Source: Rhipicephalus microplus (Eukaryota > Arthropoda > Arachnida > Ixodida > Ixodidae). Taken from it: a DNA stretch of 64,000 nt. Where the stretch lies: contig NC_134704.1 in NCBI RefSeq assembly GCF_043290135.1, forward strand, positions 13,026,001 to 13,090,000, given 5' to 3'. The first letter of the stretch is position 1; every line of letters starts with the position of its first letter. The notes under the pieces were generated by a model. The model saw only the letters and a list, made by a program, of their open reading frames with translations. It made no database searches and was not told the origin of the DNA. Position numbers and translations under genes: made by a program. This document shows positions 22,901-36,500 of the stretch, piece after piece.

Positions 22901-25900
22901 TCCGGAGTAGAGGATAAACGTCCTTTTTGGTGACCTTGTTCAGTTTACGGTAATCAATGCAAAAACGCAACGTACCGTCCTTCTTCTTTACTAGCACAAC
23001 TGGCGAAGCCCAGGGACTGGTTGATGGCTGGATGACTTCGTCCTGAAGCATCTGCTGGACTTGGTCACGTATAGCGTCTTGCTCTTTTTGCGACACCCTA
23101 TAGGCGTGTTGTCGGATGGGTCTCTCGGTGGGTTCCGTGATGATACGGTGCTGAGCAAGTGGTGTCTGTTTAACCTTTGACGTAGCGGCAAGCAAGTCTT
23201 GAAATGAGCCGAGTAAACGCAAAAGGCTTTCTCGTTGAGACGAAGGTAGTCTCTCGTTTACGTCGAGAGTGCTCGCGAAGGCCTCGTCAGGATGGCCATT
23301 CGATGAAAATAAAGCTAACGTGGGCGAACCATCGGCATCGGCAAGTTCTTCACAATACGCAATGGCAGTGTGTCTCGTTAGGTGGCGATATTCGTCGCTG
23401 AAGTTCGTGACCAGCAGGTGAACATGCCTATTGCTAGGCTGAATGATTCCTCGGGCAACACAGATTTGTCGTGAAATAAGGAGACAAATTGGCCTCTGCA
23501 ATTACTGCGTCAGACATGTCCTGTCCCAATTCTACTTTGACAAAGAGGCTGCTTCGAGGTGGGAGAGTCAGAGAATCGTCGGTAACACGAAGCGCTCTTT
23601 TCCGGAATTGTGTACTGTCTGTTGCAGCGCAAAAAGGATCCTCGAACGACACAAGTAATTCACGGAGGTCGATGACGGCGCTGTATTCACGAAGGAAGTC
23701 CATTCCTAGAATGACTGGCCGAGAGCACACGTGCAATACGAGGAAAGAGCCCGCAAATGTCGACGTACGTATACGAATGCGTGCCGTGCACATACCCGTA
23801 GGCATCACCAGATGGCCCCCTGCCGTGCGCAACTGGGGTCCTTGCCATGGTGTGGTAACCTTCCTCAGTTCAGATGCCAGTGCGGCGCTCATTACGGAAT
23901 AGTCGGCGCCGGTGTCGACGAGGGCGTTGACAGCATGATTGTCGACGAAGACGGCGATTTCGGCAGAAACGATCTTTCTGCTGTCAGAGAACACTGCAAA
24001 ACCGGAATGGTCCTCGTCTGGTCGTTGCATCGAATGAGGGTCTTTTACAGTTCGCCGGGCCGCGACTTCACCCCCAGAAGTCGCCGTTCCTAGTTTCCCC
24101 TGCGGGGACTTGGTGACCGGCTCCTGAAAGGAGCGGAAGATGAGGGTAAACTGGGTGACGTAGACCGGCGAGGCGACGATGATCTCGACTGGTGGTGCTG
24201 AACAGTCGATTGTGTTCGCTGGCCCGTGAGATAGGCTTCGATTTCGCGGGGGCGCTCACCGTAGCGCGGGCATCGAGCATCAGGATGGAAGCCGCGGAGA
24301 CCTAGTTGCCGGTATTGACAGTTCCTGTATACGTGACCCGCTTCGCCACAGTGATAGCAGAGCGGACGGTTATCCGAGGTGCGCCACGTGCTTGCCTTGC
24401 TACCACTTTGTCTTGAGGTAGACTGCAGATAGGTGGGTGTGCTCGGGAACCTTGAGCCGTGAGCCGGGCTCGAAGCAGTGGCGTGGAATGACTGCATAGC
24501 CTGGTACCTGGGCCGCATAGCAGGATCTGTAGCCGGTGGCGCAGGGGATCGCAATGCGGCTGCGTATGTCAGGACTGGCGCCTCTGGAATCGGTGGTGTG
24601 ATTGGGGTCAGGGGTGTGACGGCCTGCCGGACTTCTTGTCTGATTACATCCGCGAGGGCAGACACAGGTTGATGGGATCCCACCGCCTGAAGCTGTCGCA
24701 GTTCGTCCCGAACAATACTTCGAATGAAGTCTGCGAGGGCCTGTCTCTCGCTGTCAGAGCCGGGATCTGGCGTTCGTATTGTGATGACCGCTGCTGCAGC
24801 GTACGTTCCATAGTGGTCGCCTCACTGATGAACTGGGCGACTGTTGTTGGTGGATTGCGCACGAGCCCAGCAAAAAGCTGTTCTTTTACCCCGCACCTCC
24901 ACCAGTAATGTCGTGAGCAAAAACAAGACCTGCAGCCAGGAGTTCACCCGAACCAGAGTAACGAAAATGTTCTCTTTTTCTTCTTAGCCCAAAACGGGTA
25001 TGAGCCACAGCGGCTCGTTCATCAATGGTGGCATTATTGATGCATACAATACCCTGACATAATGAGCACAAATAAAGTAATACTTCGTTAACTAAAAGTC
25101 GTAAAAACCAGGTAATATTATGAGATAAACTGATTTTTGAGATAAGCAAAATTGTGCTGATAGCCGAGAAAAATGAGCGCTTTTCAGAAAAATCACTACT
25201 ATGTACTTCCCAGCTTTTCAGCGTCAGTTTCTAATCTGTCTTGTCGTGCAGGTTTAAAAGAAAAAAAAACATACAAGAGACGCTAACTGGCTAAGTTTTG
25301 CAGCACTGCCATTTTATTTAACAGAGAAAAGGTGCCTAATGTTCATCTGCTTTGCGGTTGTATTCGACCTTAGGAAAGCGTCCTCCAGCTGCTTGACGCA
25401 TCGCATCAGTCGGCCTTTCCCGCTGCTGCATTCGACCTAATTTCAAAGCAAGCACAGCGAATTTCTCGAATCAGAAGATGTTGGCACCTCTCGAGGTGGT
25501 TCGTCATCCCCGTCGTCTCCGCTGTACCCTACGTTAGTGGTTGTTTGAACGATTTAGGGGTCCATCACTTCTCTGGTCACCACCGCATCCTGCTCAAACA
25601 GTGCATACTCCTGAAAAGTTTCATCATTTTCAGCAACACTGTTTTACCTGTAAGCTTGATGACCTCTTGACAAAGTTCCTCACAGTCTGTGAAGTCATTT
25701 TTCTCTTCCATCTCTGCATCTGGCGGCACATGAAAACCTACCATGTGCAAAGCAGTTGGTGATAGCCGCTGCGCGAACTTGCTGGCAAGCGCTGCTGAGA
25801 AGGTGTACCACACTCAGCCGGTCAATTTTGCAGCCTTTGCCGTTTTCATAAGACAAAATTCTGTGGAGAAGGCTCTTTCAGAAGATTTTTGGAGCCCCTT

Positions 25901-28900
25901 CAATGACACCTTGCTTCATCAGCTACAGCACAGACATCATATTTGCAGAGAGAAACTCTACCTTCACTGTCTCCAAATTCTCTAGTTTGCCGTGACCTGG
26001 GAAGTTGCTGACAATGAACAGGAGTTTTGTTTTTCTTGGCAATCTTCTTATCTATAGCTGGAACAAACTCTTCAAAAAGAGTAGCAGTCATCCGGGCTGC
26101 TCTATTCGTGCGATAGATAATGCCCTTCGGAAGTCATGCATTTTTAAAGCACCTAGGCTTAAGAGCTTTGCCAATTATGAGTAACGGCAGCTTCTCTTCG
26201 CCTGTGGCTAGGCTTGTGCGAATATTCGAATGCTTGAAATATTCGAACGAATAGTAGAGTATTTGAATTCGCTTCGATTCGAATTTAAATTAATGAAAAT
26301 TTCGAAGTATGCACAATGAACAAACCAACATGTAACCGCTTGTAAAGATAGTTTCACTTCAGTGTAGAAGTGCTAGGCCGTGAAAAATTCAATACAAAAA
26401 AAAAATCTGCTCTGCCCCATTTCAAATTTATAGGGGCACTGCAACACTCTTTGAGCTTGGTCAGAAAATGCTGCCGATAAGTAGCCAAGGCTACTGAGAA
26501 CACGCGAGACAAATATTACAGCTCAGCACGCGGCCTTCAATTCACAATAAATCCTCAAAGTCAGCTAAAAATTGCTCTCTTCTCTCAACAGATGACGCCA
26601 CAAGCTCAAAAATCACTCGTCGCAGCCATTGCACCAGCCATTGACTGATTTGAGCATGGCGCACTCCGTCGTTATACTGGGGCCGCCACAGAATGGCACT
26701 GAAAAGCCGCGTATTCGAAGAAGAAAAAAAGAAAAGAGAGAGAGAGAGAATGTGCTCAAGGTCACGAGATATGCGTGACGTATTTTCTTTCCCTGTGCCT
26801 GCCTTCCCTGCTTGGCTTCCAGCGCTTTCATTGGGACGAGAAGAGAGAGTGCAATTGAGTGTGTGACAAATCTTTGGGACTCTGCTAATACTACACTGAT
26901 CCGAAATACTTTTTGTGATGGTGAATTCCTGAGGCAATAAATTTTTAAAAGAGAATCCATTCCACGGCTACTTGAAAAAGTATTGCAGGGCCCCTTTATA
27001 CGAACATATTACCCTCAAATCAATTGATCATTCTATTAAGGTTAAAAGCTTGTTATGACAGTTTATATTCTCTGAGTAAAATAAACTTTAAAAATTTTAG
27101 TTTTTTGCGCGTGATCACTCACATCCTATCGAAATCATGTCCTGCTAGTACTACTCAAAGTTGTTTTGACTTTCTTTGAATAAAAAAAATGGTATTTGCA
27201 TAGAGGCCCCATTTCAAATAAAAATATATTATGCGGGTTAGTTATGTCATGATAAATATGCCAAGTTTTCTTTATATGTCATATATACTATTAGAATTCA
27301 GTTCGAAATTATTCGAACAAAATCACTACTCACTTCGAACGTAAAATTCATTATTCGCACAAGCCTACCTGCGGCATTTGCCCCGAAAAGGACAGTGACT
27401 CTGTCCTTCCGTTGTTTCACTACTGAGCATGCTCCACCCTTTTTTTATGAAGGTACGGCTCAGCAGCATTTTATATTAAGAGGTGCTGCCTCGTCAAGGT
27501 CTAAAATGTCACTTTCTGCATAACTATCTCGCAACTCATTCAGCCGGCTGCTGCGCCAATTGTCTGCAGAGTCTAATCAACAGTGCCCCTCTCGCCGTGC
27601 ACTGACTTAGACACGACACTGTTCCTTTGTTTGAAGCGGTCAAACCAGCTGCTGCTGCAACTGAAGTCTATGTGCCTCATTTGCAAGGCCAGAGTGTCTG
27701 CTTTCTCCATCATTAGTGCTGTGGAGATGGAAACGCTGGCCTCTCTGGCATTTCGCAGCCATACCATCAATGCCGCTTCAACGTCTGCGAACTTCGACCC
27801 TTGAACCCACTTCCACCGTCTGGAGTCCACCGTCTGGACTGGTGTGCGTCACTCGGTCCATCGTCTTCAACCGCCTCAATATGGCGAACGTTCCGGAGTA
27901 TGGAACTAGGCGCCCGTACGCCGGACCCAGCGGCCAGTGCGTGTCTGTCTTCTGGATGCACGCCAAGCCAGTTCGCTCCAGAAATAGTTAAGGCTTTCTT
28001 CCCGGCCTACAACCTGGCCCCACCACAATTCGACTGTCCGTGTAACCTGCCTCCGGAGGTTGGCGTGACTCCCAGTCCGTCGGACATCGAAGGCATGCAA
28101 GCGCCATACACGATGGCGGAGCTCCAGGCAGCAATTGACCAGGCAAAAGTACGCAAGGCACCAGGACCAGATGGGATCTCCTATGAAGTGTTCAAGAACA
28201 TGGATGGCCCTGCACTGCAGTGGCTGCTGGACACGCTTAACGCAGTCTGGACGACCGGAGGGCTGCCTGAATCGTGGAAGCATGCCGAAGTTGTGCCGAT
28301 ACCTAAGCCGGGAAAGCACCCGAACAGCCTCTCTAATCTTCGGCCGATTGCTCTAACGTGTACGTTGTGCAAGCTTCTTGAACGCATGTTGGCGTCGCGC
28401 ATCTCCTGGTGGCTGGAAAAGCACGCCTGGTACCATCCGGCCCAGATTGGCTTTCGACCGCACCTGGGCACGGAAGATGGCCTAGATCATTTGACGTCCA
28501 TGGTGCTTGTGGGAAGAAGATCAAGCAGCATTCGAACCCTTCTCGCCATGGACGTTCATAAGGCCTACGACAACGTCAGCCACTCTGCGATCAATCACAT
28601 AATGCAATGGCTTCAACTTCCGCCTCGCGTCTGCGACTTTGTGGAGTCTTTTCTGGCACACCGTACCTTCTGCATCAGAGTAGGCAAGGAACGAACCGGA
28701 CACTTTGTAATGAAGCGGGGTGTACCGCAGGGCTCGGTTCTAGCCCCGATACTCTTCAATATTGCCCTGTTGCCCCTCGCGTGGCAACTAGCACGCATTC
28801 CAGATGCCTTCTTCCTCCTGTATGCCGATGATTTGACTGTGTGGACACTACATCCAGACCTTCAACGCCAGCAGGAGGCACTCCAGAGTGCTCTCGACAA

Positions 28901-30458
28901 GGCGTCGGACTGGTGTGCGCGCATAGGACTGACACTATCTGCCACGAAGACTGCATTCATGTCTATCACCAACAGACGAGGTCGCCGTCGCCTCCTGCAG
29001 ACGCCGATATGTTTGAGCCTAAATGGCCATACCCTCACCCCTGTATCCACTATACGTGTGCTCGGGGTCGAATTGGACGCATCTGGCTCTGCGAATGCGT
29101 GGGTTCGCTCTGCTCGCCGGAAGAGTGCTAATACCCTCCATCTCATTCGTCGCATCTCTCAAAAGACGGGGGGTGCCTGTTCTCGAATGGCCCGTATCTT
29201 GGTGCGATCAATCCTACAACCTCGGCTCGTTTATCAAGCTCAGTTTCAACGACTGACTTTGAGAGACTGGGACTTGCTCGAAACCGCCAACCGAGATTCC
29301 ATGAGGGCGATTACATGCCTTCCCCGTATGACACCTATCACGACCCTCCAGGCGGAAGCGCAGCTCAACACCATCGACGAAATTGTACACCAGCGTCGAG
29401 TCGCTCGCTACCTAAAGAGTCAAGCTGTTCCTGCGGCGGCAGCTCTAGCTCACTACTATGGTTCAACGCTGCCACAGCCTGACGCACCCGTGGCAGAAGT
29501 TCCACCATGGCTCAAGGCACAGGCCAGTGACAACCGACCACTGACCCGCCTGCGACAATCCACCCGACAAGCGGCGCAGGAGGGCATCGTCACTACCACC
29601 GAGAACTCACTAGCGGTATACGTAGACGCAGCTACCGATAATTGCGTTCTGCACACCAGTCTCGTATGCCCCGCGCAACCTGAAATCCAACATATCTGCT
29701 CTTACGTAACAGAGGCACCGTTCCCATCCGTATTAGCGGAGCTCACTGCTATACGGGACGGGTTAACAGTTATGATATCCAAAATGGATTCTTTGTCACA
29801 CGATAAATTGCTTGTATATACGGACTCCACGCAGGCAGTTCGAGAGCTGCGAAAAGTGACCAGCTCCATCGATATAGCCTCCGATATACACCGACTGATC
29901 CACTCATGTGCCTGTCCTGTCCGCGTTCTGTGGACCCGCCGGTCTGCACCGGCTCAAGTGGAAGCAGATGCCGCTTGCCATCCAGCGACTGTTCAACACC
30001 CGCTGCCTCTACTTCGTTTGTCCCCGAAGGACAGCTTGCTTGTGCACAAAGAAACCCTCCGGCGCTCCACGCGTGCTCTCATTCCTCCGCGTGGATCTGA
30101 CCTTCCCGGCGGCTTAACTCGCCGAGAGGAGGTTGCGCTCAGGAGGATTCGTGTGGGCGCCGCCTTGACTCCTGCAATCCGGGCTACATGGACATCTGGT
30201 GCACAGCCTCCCCCAACGACGTGCCCATTCTGCGTTGCCCCAGCCACAGAGGCAACGCTTGATCACCTATTGGGAACCTGCCCGGGCCTTCACCAGGCTC
30301 GCACTCGCCACCTACGCGGCCTTCACCACCACCCCGGCCGACCACCTGACTTGACGCGCTGGACGCACGGTCCACTGCATCGACAACTCCTGGCCTTCAT
30401 ACAGGAAACAAAACTTTTCCTTTTTATTTAACTGATGCCGTAGGGCATACTAGCGCCA

Positions 30459-30501
<43 letters not shown>

Positions 30502-33500
30502 GCTCTGCTAAAATCCATCCAGCACCTTGTGCTCGTTTTTCAGCACCATCGAAAGCGTAGAGAAAAAGATGCGGAATTCCTGCACAATGCTCGATTTTGT
30601 TCGGCCTCCTTCCTCCACTTCCCAAATGAGGGCAACCTTTTCTTGTAGCGTTAGCCACTTACAATGCTTTAATGCCACGCTTGCCGCACTCACACTAAGT
30701 TGTTGCTCCTCACAGTCAGTGAAAAATCCGTGCTGCATGGTTTGCGCAGATGAACGCAAATTACACCTGAATGAAAATCATGTCCACTGCACAAAGCAAA
30801 CGAGAGGGCCTCCCCGCTCAGAGCATGTGTCTTCACAGGGTTGCTTGACAAGGCTGATATGTCGCTGAGCTGAGACTTCATCCACTTTGCATTCACAGAA
30901 AGCATCAAGATAGGGGCAGGTGCGGCTAAATAAGAAAAAAAAATCGACGGACTTCAGGCATGGCAGCATTGCAGGAATCTTGTGAAATGGTCCGGCGGTG
31001 AAATTTTCGTTCCACTCCCTTTACGATTTCGAGTTATCCGCGATCTGACCGAGAAATGTTTCAAGATAAAGGAAAAAATACATATGGGATGTATGAGAAT
31101 ATGTTCGGTGCTACAAAAAATTTCGACTTAGTTGATTTTTCAAGATATGCGAGTTAACGAGGTATTACTGTCCAACGTACCTAAAGCACTCATTCCGCTG
31201 TAAATGTTATTGCATAATGATTGTCAATTATAGTGACCCCATACTTTCATCGTTAGATGTAACTTTGTTATAGTAATGTATAGCAGTGAAACCACCTGCA
31301 TGGCCTACCTTCCAGAGGATGCGATCACACCATGCTGGTGCACGTTGCTTCTCACTAGTATCCCAGAGCTGCGTGCCCGGGGCATACTTGTACGTTGGTC
31401 GAAATGTGATTGGTCCCTCCGTGTAGCCTCCAAAAGCCTTGGCCTGCTGCTGCTGTTGTCGCAACTGGACAAATGAAGCGACCCAAGCCAAATGTTAATC
31501 ACACAGTGCAATGCACTGGAAAGTTACTCAGCTGTTTAAAAAAGGGTTTTCTAACTATATTATGCAAGCAGCAGGCAAAGGATGAGCACAAACAATTGAC
31601 CATTGATACCGCATTGTGTTGGAACACATTGGATGATGCCGTTATTGACAGATAACAGCTGTCAACAGGAGATAAAGGCAGAAAACATCCGATTATGGTA
31701 TCCACTAGTTGGAAAATATTACTGCCACTCTATGGTCACTTACACACAGTGATTTGTTTGTACTGTATGCAGTATCATGAAGCAACAACCTAGATGCAAT
31801 GATGCGTAATGCACAAGCAAGATGACGAGCTGTGACTTTTGCCTTTGTAACAGTTACTATGGTGAGGGGTTACTCCTCAGGAACTTTCTTAATGCAGACA
31901 TCTCATGACCACAGAGAGGAAGGAGAGAGAGGTTCTCATGGCAATCAATCTTTCCCACCCCTTTTTTTCATATGTAAACTATGTTGCTTTTTTGAAAGGT
32001 ACATTCAACAGTGGTTAGTTTCAGATGCATTTTCTGAAAACAATAAGGCAGCCACAAATGTAGCCAGAATAAAGAAATGCATAGCTTGCCACTGTATGAA
32101 TGTGCATGAAGCAAACTACTGATGCTAATCATGCACAGCAAAATATAAAAGTGCAACTCTGAAGCTCTGGTCCCTTCATTTTGTGAGGGTTACCTTGTTA
32201 CCCTCACAAACATTCATGCCATGCTATGGCACCTCCAGAACTCAGTATTCTACAAATTTTTGTCACGAGTATATACTATAAAAGTGCAACGTTCTTGACT
32301 TCTCAATTATTTTTTGCAGTAATATTTCCTGGCATTATAAAGGTGCTCATAATAATTGCAGAGAAAAAAGAAATTGGTAACTTTGACTAAATAGAGCATT
32401 CCAACTGCCAACTGCCCACCATAAGCGTGGACAATTGAATGGTGTGGCAAACCAGAGCTGAGGATAGAACTGCCCTGCACCAGGGGGAGAACACTGACAG
32501 GTGAAGTCTCAGTCACATCTCGCACCAATACCAAAAGCATGAAGCTTATTCTGTAAATGTAATTAACATGCACGGACAGTGATAACTATTTCTTGGGTTT
32601 ATAATGCTAAAACCACTACCCAATTATTAGGCATGCCGTCCTGAAGGGCTCCGACAATTTTGACCGCCTAGCATTCTTTAACAGGCACATAAATATAAAT
32701 AGGCAGGCTTCTAGCATTTTACCTTCTTCAAAATCAGAGTGCCATGCAGATGGATGCCTCCCGAATTCAGCTACGCTGCATACACAAGGTCTGGTTAAGG
32801 ATAATGCAATGCCCACCATGCTAAACACCCTGTGTCCATTCACTGCCAGTCACTGCCTTCAGAAGCTGCCCAATTCAAGTGATGTGAAACTACACTGCGT
32901 TTGATATTCACTAAATTATTATTTGGAAATATAACAATATTTAGTTAAATTATGTCTTACAACATTGCTAGATTATAATTGCTGTATACTCTTACCAAAT
33001 GGATCCTCTTGGGATCAGCAAGATACAGCGAAAATTTTGTTCAATAAGATGGGCAGGTGTGCCACAGTCACGTACAAAAGTGACCAAATTAAAGCCAACT
33101 GTTCTGCTTAAGCACTTCCCTAACCCTTTGATGGCTGACTTTTTTACTTTCTGATGAATGAGTCCTAAAAATGTGTATTTTTTTGCTATATAATGTTTAA
33201 TTGTTCTGGTGAACCTATTCAAGAAAAAAAATTGCCTGAAATATTTTGGGTGACTATAAATGGCCAAAAAATGTGTGCTGTTGCATACAGATGATTTAAC
33301 CGACATACAAAAATGAGCAAACCAGATTACTTTATTGGTAAAAATTTTCTTGTTCTGGCTCTAAAAACTTTTCAGCGTGTGATTGTCTTTGAAGCATGGC
33401 TCCACACAAAGTGATTTGTTACACTCAACAAACATGTATTGTGTATTTTTGCAAAGTTTCTGTCATCGAGTGGTGTTGACACAAACGTGGCATCTTCTCT

Positions 33501-36500
33501 GAGTCCTGCTTAGCATCGGTGGATGGCAACATCCCTATGAAGTTTCCGATGCGCTCTTCGATAGCATAAGCGAGCTGCATAAGTGAGCACATAGAAGGTT
33601 GTACAAATATCCAAAAAGCAAAACGAGTGAAAGAGCTATAGTAACCCTTCATTTCTGAGATGGAGTTAGTCTTTCAGTGTCTCCACAACAAGAAACACAG
33701 CCACAGCGGCATCATCTGTGTAAGTTAGTGATGCTTGGAACCAAACCAGTGTAATTGCGCCCTGGGGAGCAATAAACAAAGGAGTAACTCACTGTCACCC
33801 TTTGAGAGACTAGAAACCAGACAGCCATCAGCTTTGCGGGCGCGAGAAGTGATAATCGTCCAAACGACGAAACCAAAACCCGTAGCACCGTGCACGTGCA
33901 CTCCGATGCGCAAGTGAAAGCCGGCATGCCTCTGTGCAAATAAAATTTTGAAAAGAAAAACGACATCTGTTTACCAAGATTCTGTGAATGCCAATAAATT
34001 TTAAGGGGAGTTGCCACAGCTTTAGCTTCAACATTGCAAAGCGATCGGTGTCAATCAGGTGCCCATTTTCTTTCATACATTTTATAAGGCATTTTATACG
34101 CAAGAACTTTTCTGCATGCAAATATTGATTCTTTCCAATGCACATGATACAGTCTCATTAACTATACAGTCATGTCACACCTAGAAGCCTAGACTGTTAG
34201 CTTATTCAAATGCAAATTTACTTTACCTATTTTAATGTGCCATCTACAGTTTCACAGGATTTTCTGCACCAGCCGAATACTGAATTTTTTTATTTTAGTT
34301 TACTTGACTCGTCGGAAAGCTGTTTGGAAATAGCAGTCTGCACACCTGGTCATGTTCCAAGAGTTTCTCCAGAAGTCCTTGATCCACCAAGCTCTTCACT
34401 CGATCATGCTCAAGGTCTGTCAACCTGTAGTTAAGGTCACCCAGCCAGAAAATCTGCCTGCACGAACCCCACTCCCTATGAGTAAACAATAACACAGGTG
34501 CAGGGGTTGCTTTTCTTCAACAGGTTCTAATATAGCTTTTGCAAAAACTAGGCTTGTGTGAATAGCGAATTTTAGGTTCGAAGTGAATTTGAAGTAAATA
34601 ATGATTTTGGTCGAATATTTTGAATCGATTTCGAATAACACATATATTGCATATTTTGAAGAAAACAGGGGACAATTGTCATGAATGAACTGACTTGCAC
34701 AATATCTTTAAAAAAATTGAAACAAGGCATGTGCAAACACCATATTTCAAACATCAAGGAAAGCAAAAAAAACTTTTAATAGTAGCAGGGTTTGACTTCA
34801 TGCAAGTGAAGTATGTTACTTTTTAAAACTTGTCATACTTGGAGCATATAAGTTGGTATAACAAGCTTATAAACTTTAAAAATGAATCAACGTGAGGGTA
34901 ATGTCTTCACTTAACTTTGAAGTAAAGCTTTGCGACAGTGTGGATTTCTCCTGAATAAGTGTTTTCATAGTTTAGCACCCCTACACTGCAGTGAAACCAC
35001 TTCTATGAGATGTAACATGCGCATCAATGTGCCCCTATTCGTTCATTTCAAATAATTCAAAATTTTCAATATTTTAAATCCGATTCAGAGCAAATTAGAA
35101 TACTGCATTGTTTTTTCAAATATTCAAAGTATTCGAATATTCTCACAAGCCTAGCAAAAACCCCTAAGCTCCCTGAGAATAGTCGATCTAAAGTGCATGA
35201 TCTTTCATTTTCTGCACGCTTTGTATGGCTCAAGTAGTTAGAATGATTATGTTTTGCTGCACCGAAGGTACCTACCTTGATTTCAGCTCTATGTAAAACA
35301 AAATAGAACTGTTATAAATAGGTTTAATAATGAAGTCACATGGGGCGCTCTTGAACATGACCGACCCTAAATGGTTCAGTCACAATCAGTAGAATCTCGA
35401 TGATACAAATTTCAAGGGACATTGAAAATATTTGCATTGCCTGAAAAATCATATTACCAGAAAACCAGCAAGATTAGTTTCTAAAACATGATATATGCAC
35501 AAAACATTTACTTCTCTTTAAAAAATTTGCATATCTCTTTCTAGGACAAATGCGAACGAACTTATCAGAAACACACAGGTGGCTGCCACGAGTGTGTGCG
35601 TCAAAGCTTCGTTTGAAGCCAACTAAAAAAGTCAGTGCTTTGCCGCAAAGCCGAAACAATGAACACGATAGCAACCAATTCGAAGGTCACATGCAGAATG
35701 GCAAGCAGATCGAAATGTGCCCCACATTTCTCATGCATAAATGACGCGCGAAAAGTACACACAGGTACAGATGAACGCAAATAAGCATCTCGGTTGTTAC
35801 TTCGCTAAGCCTGAAAAGCACGCCCTTTTCGCAAACGGAGGCTGTGCAATGATTGCAGTGATCTTTGTGCACCCCGTAACTACAACAGAATCGTTCCAGT
35901 GCAAGCCCAATGCCAGCCAAGACATATGATCCTCCCCACCGGGAGATAAGGACGCACGAGTGATTGTCCCCTCCCCTCCTTTCCGCGAGCCAAAGTATGC
36001 GTGAGAGATGAGAGCCGCCACGCACTCATTGCGCCATCTTGCTGATAATGCTGAAAACACAATAGTTGTCCCCCGAGATGCCCGCCAACAGCGGTAAGCG
36101 GTAGATATAAATAGCTTGTCGTTTCTAACGTTGAAAGAGGTGCCCCTCGGTGGCTAAGTGGTTAACGCCTCACATTCACAACACGGAGATCCCACGTTTG
36201 ATTCCGCGTGCAGAAGTCTTTTTTCTGGGATTTATTTCTTTCTTGCATTTTCATGTTTATAGATATGTATACATATACGGAGGGTAACGGCGACACCCAT
36301 GTCGACGCCGGCGGCAAAATCCAGCCGAGAGTGTCCATATAATTGCTATCGGACTAAAACTAAGGTCTACAATTTGCTCCACCAGTCATAAAGGACCTAC
36401 AGGTGCACCAGAGTGTTTTTATAAATGTACTTTTGGAGCTGCTTAGTCTATACCTACAATAGCATAGATTGAAAGTGCGGCTTTCTGCACAGCGGTTGAG

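Larger units (their letters stand above)
20214..25033 (-). mobile_element. Ty3/gypsy LTR retrotransposon, gag-deleted, in OCRL intron 10
   Basis: Minus-strand element bounded by short direct LTRs (20214-20317, 24909-25033). A purine tract (gggagaggggg) abuts the 3' LTR, and a primer-binding-like TGGTGGAGGTGCGGGG lies four bases from the 5' LTR. Order: C-terminal gag with zinc knuckle, protease, reverse transcriptase, RNase H, integrase, which is the Ty3/gypsy order; there is no env frame. Most of gag is deleted because the PBS is followed almost at once by late gag sequence. Two indel frameshifts (near 24765 and 23485) make it defective. The LTRs differ by about four substitutions and a 21-bp indel. 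No target duplication was found. It is in the same orientation as OCRL. Confidence 0.9.
25075..31170 (-). mobile_element. pogo/Tigger-like DNA transposon, broken by nested insertions
   Basis: Ends: agtaatacttcgttaact (from 25076) and agttaacgaggtattactg (to 31170) are inverted repeats. Transposase pieces read in order on the minus strand: N-terminal helix-turn-helix ([18 protein letters not shown], 30508-30690), CENP-B-type domain ([20 protein letters not shown], 27573-27805), catalytic region (ADNWR.. to [13 protein letters not shown], 27376-27570, then [20 protein letters not shown], 26040-26200), and C-terminal part (25577-25985). Stops and shifts make it dead. It is split by a LINE and by a hAT-type MITE. 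The left flank has TA; the right flank does not. Confidence 0.85.

Noticed and set aside
36141..36215. Possible serine-type tRNA gene
   Set aside because: A and B boxes are present, but no cloverleaf closes and the sequence continues into a repeat body.
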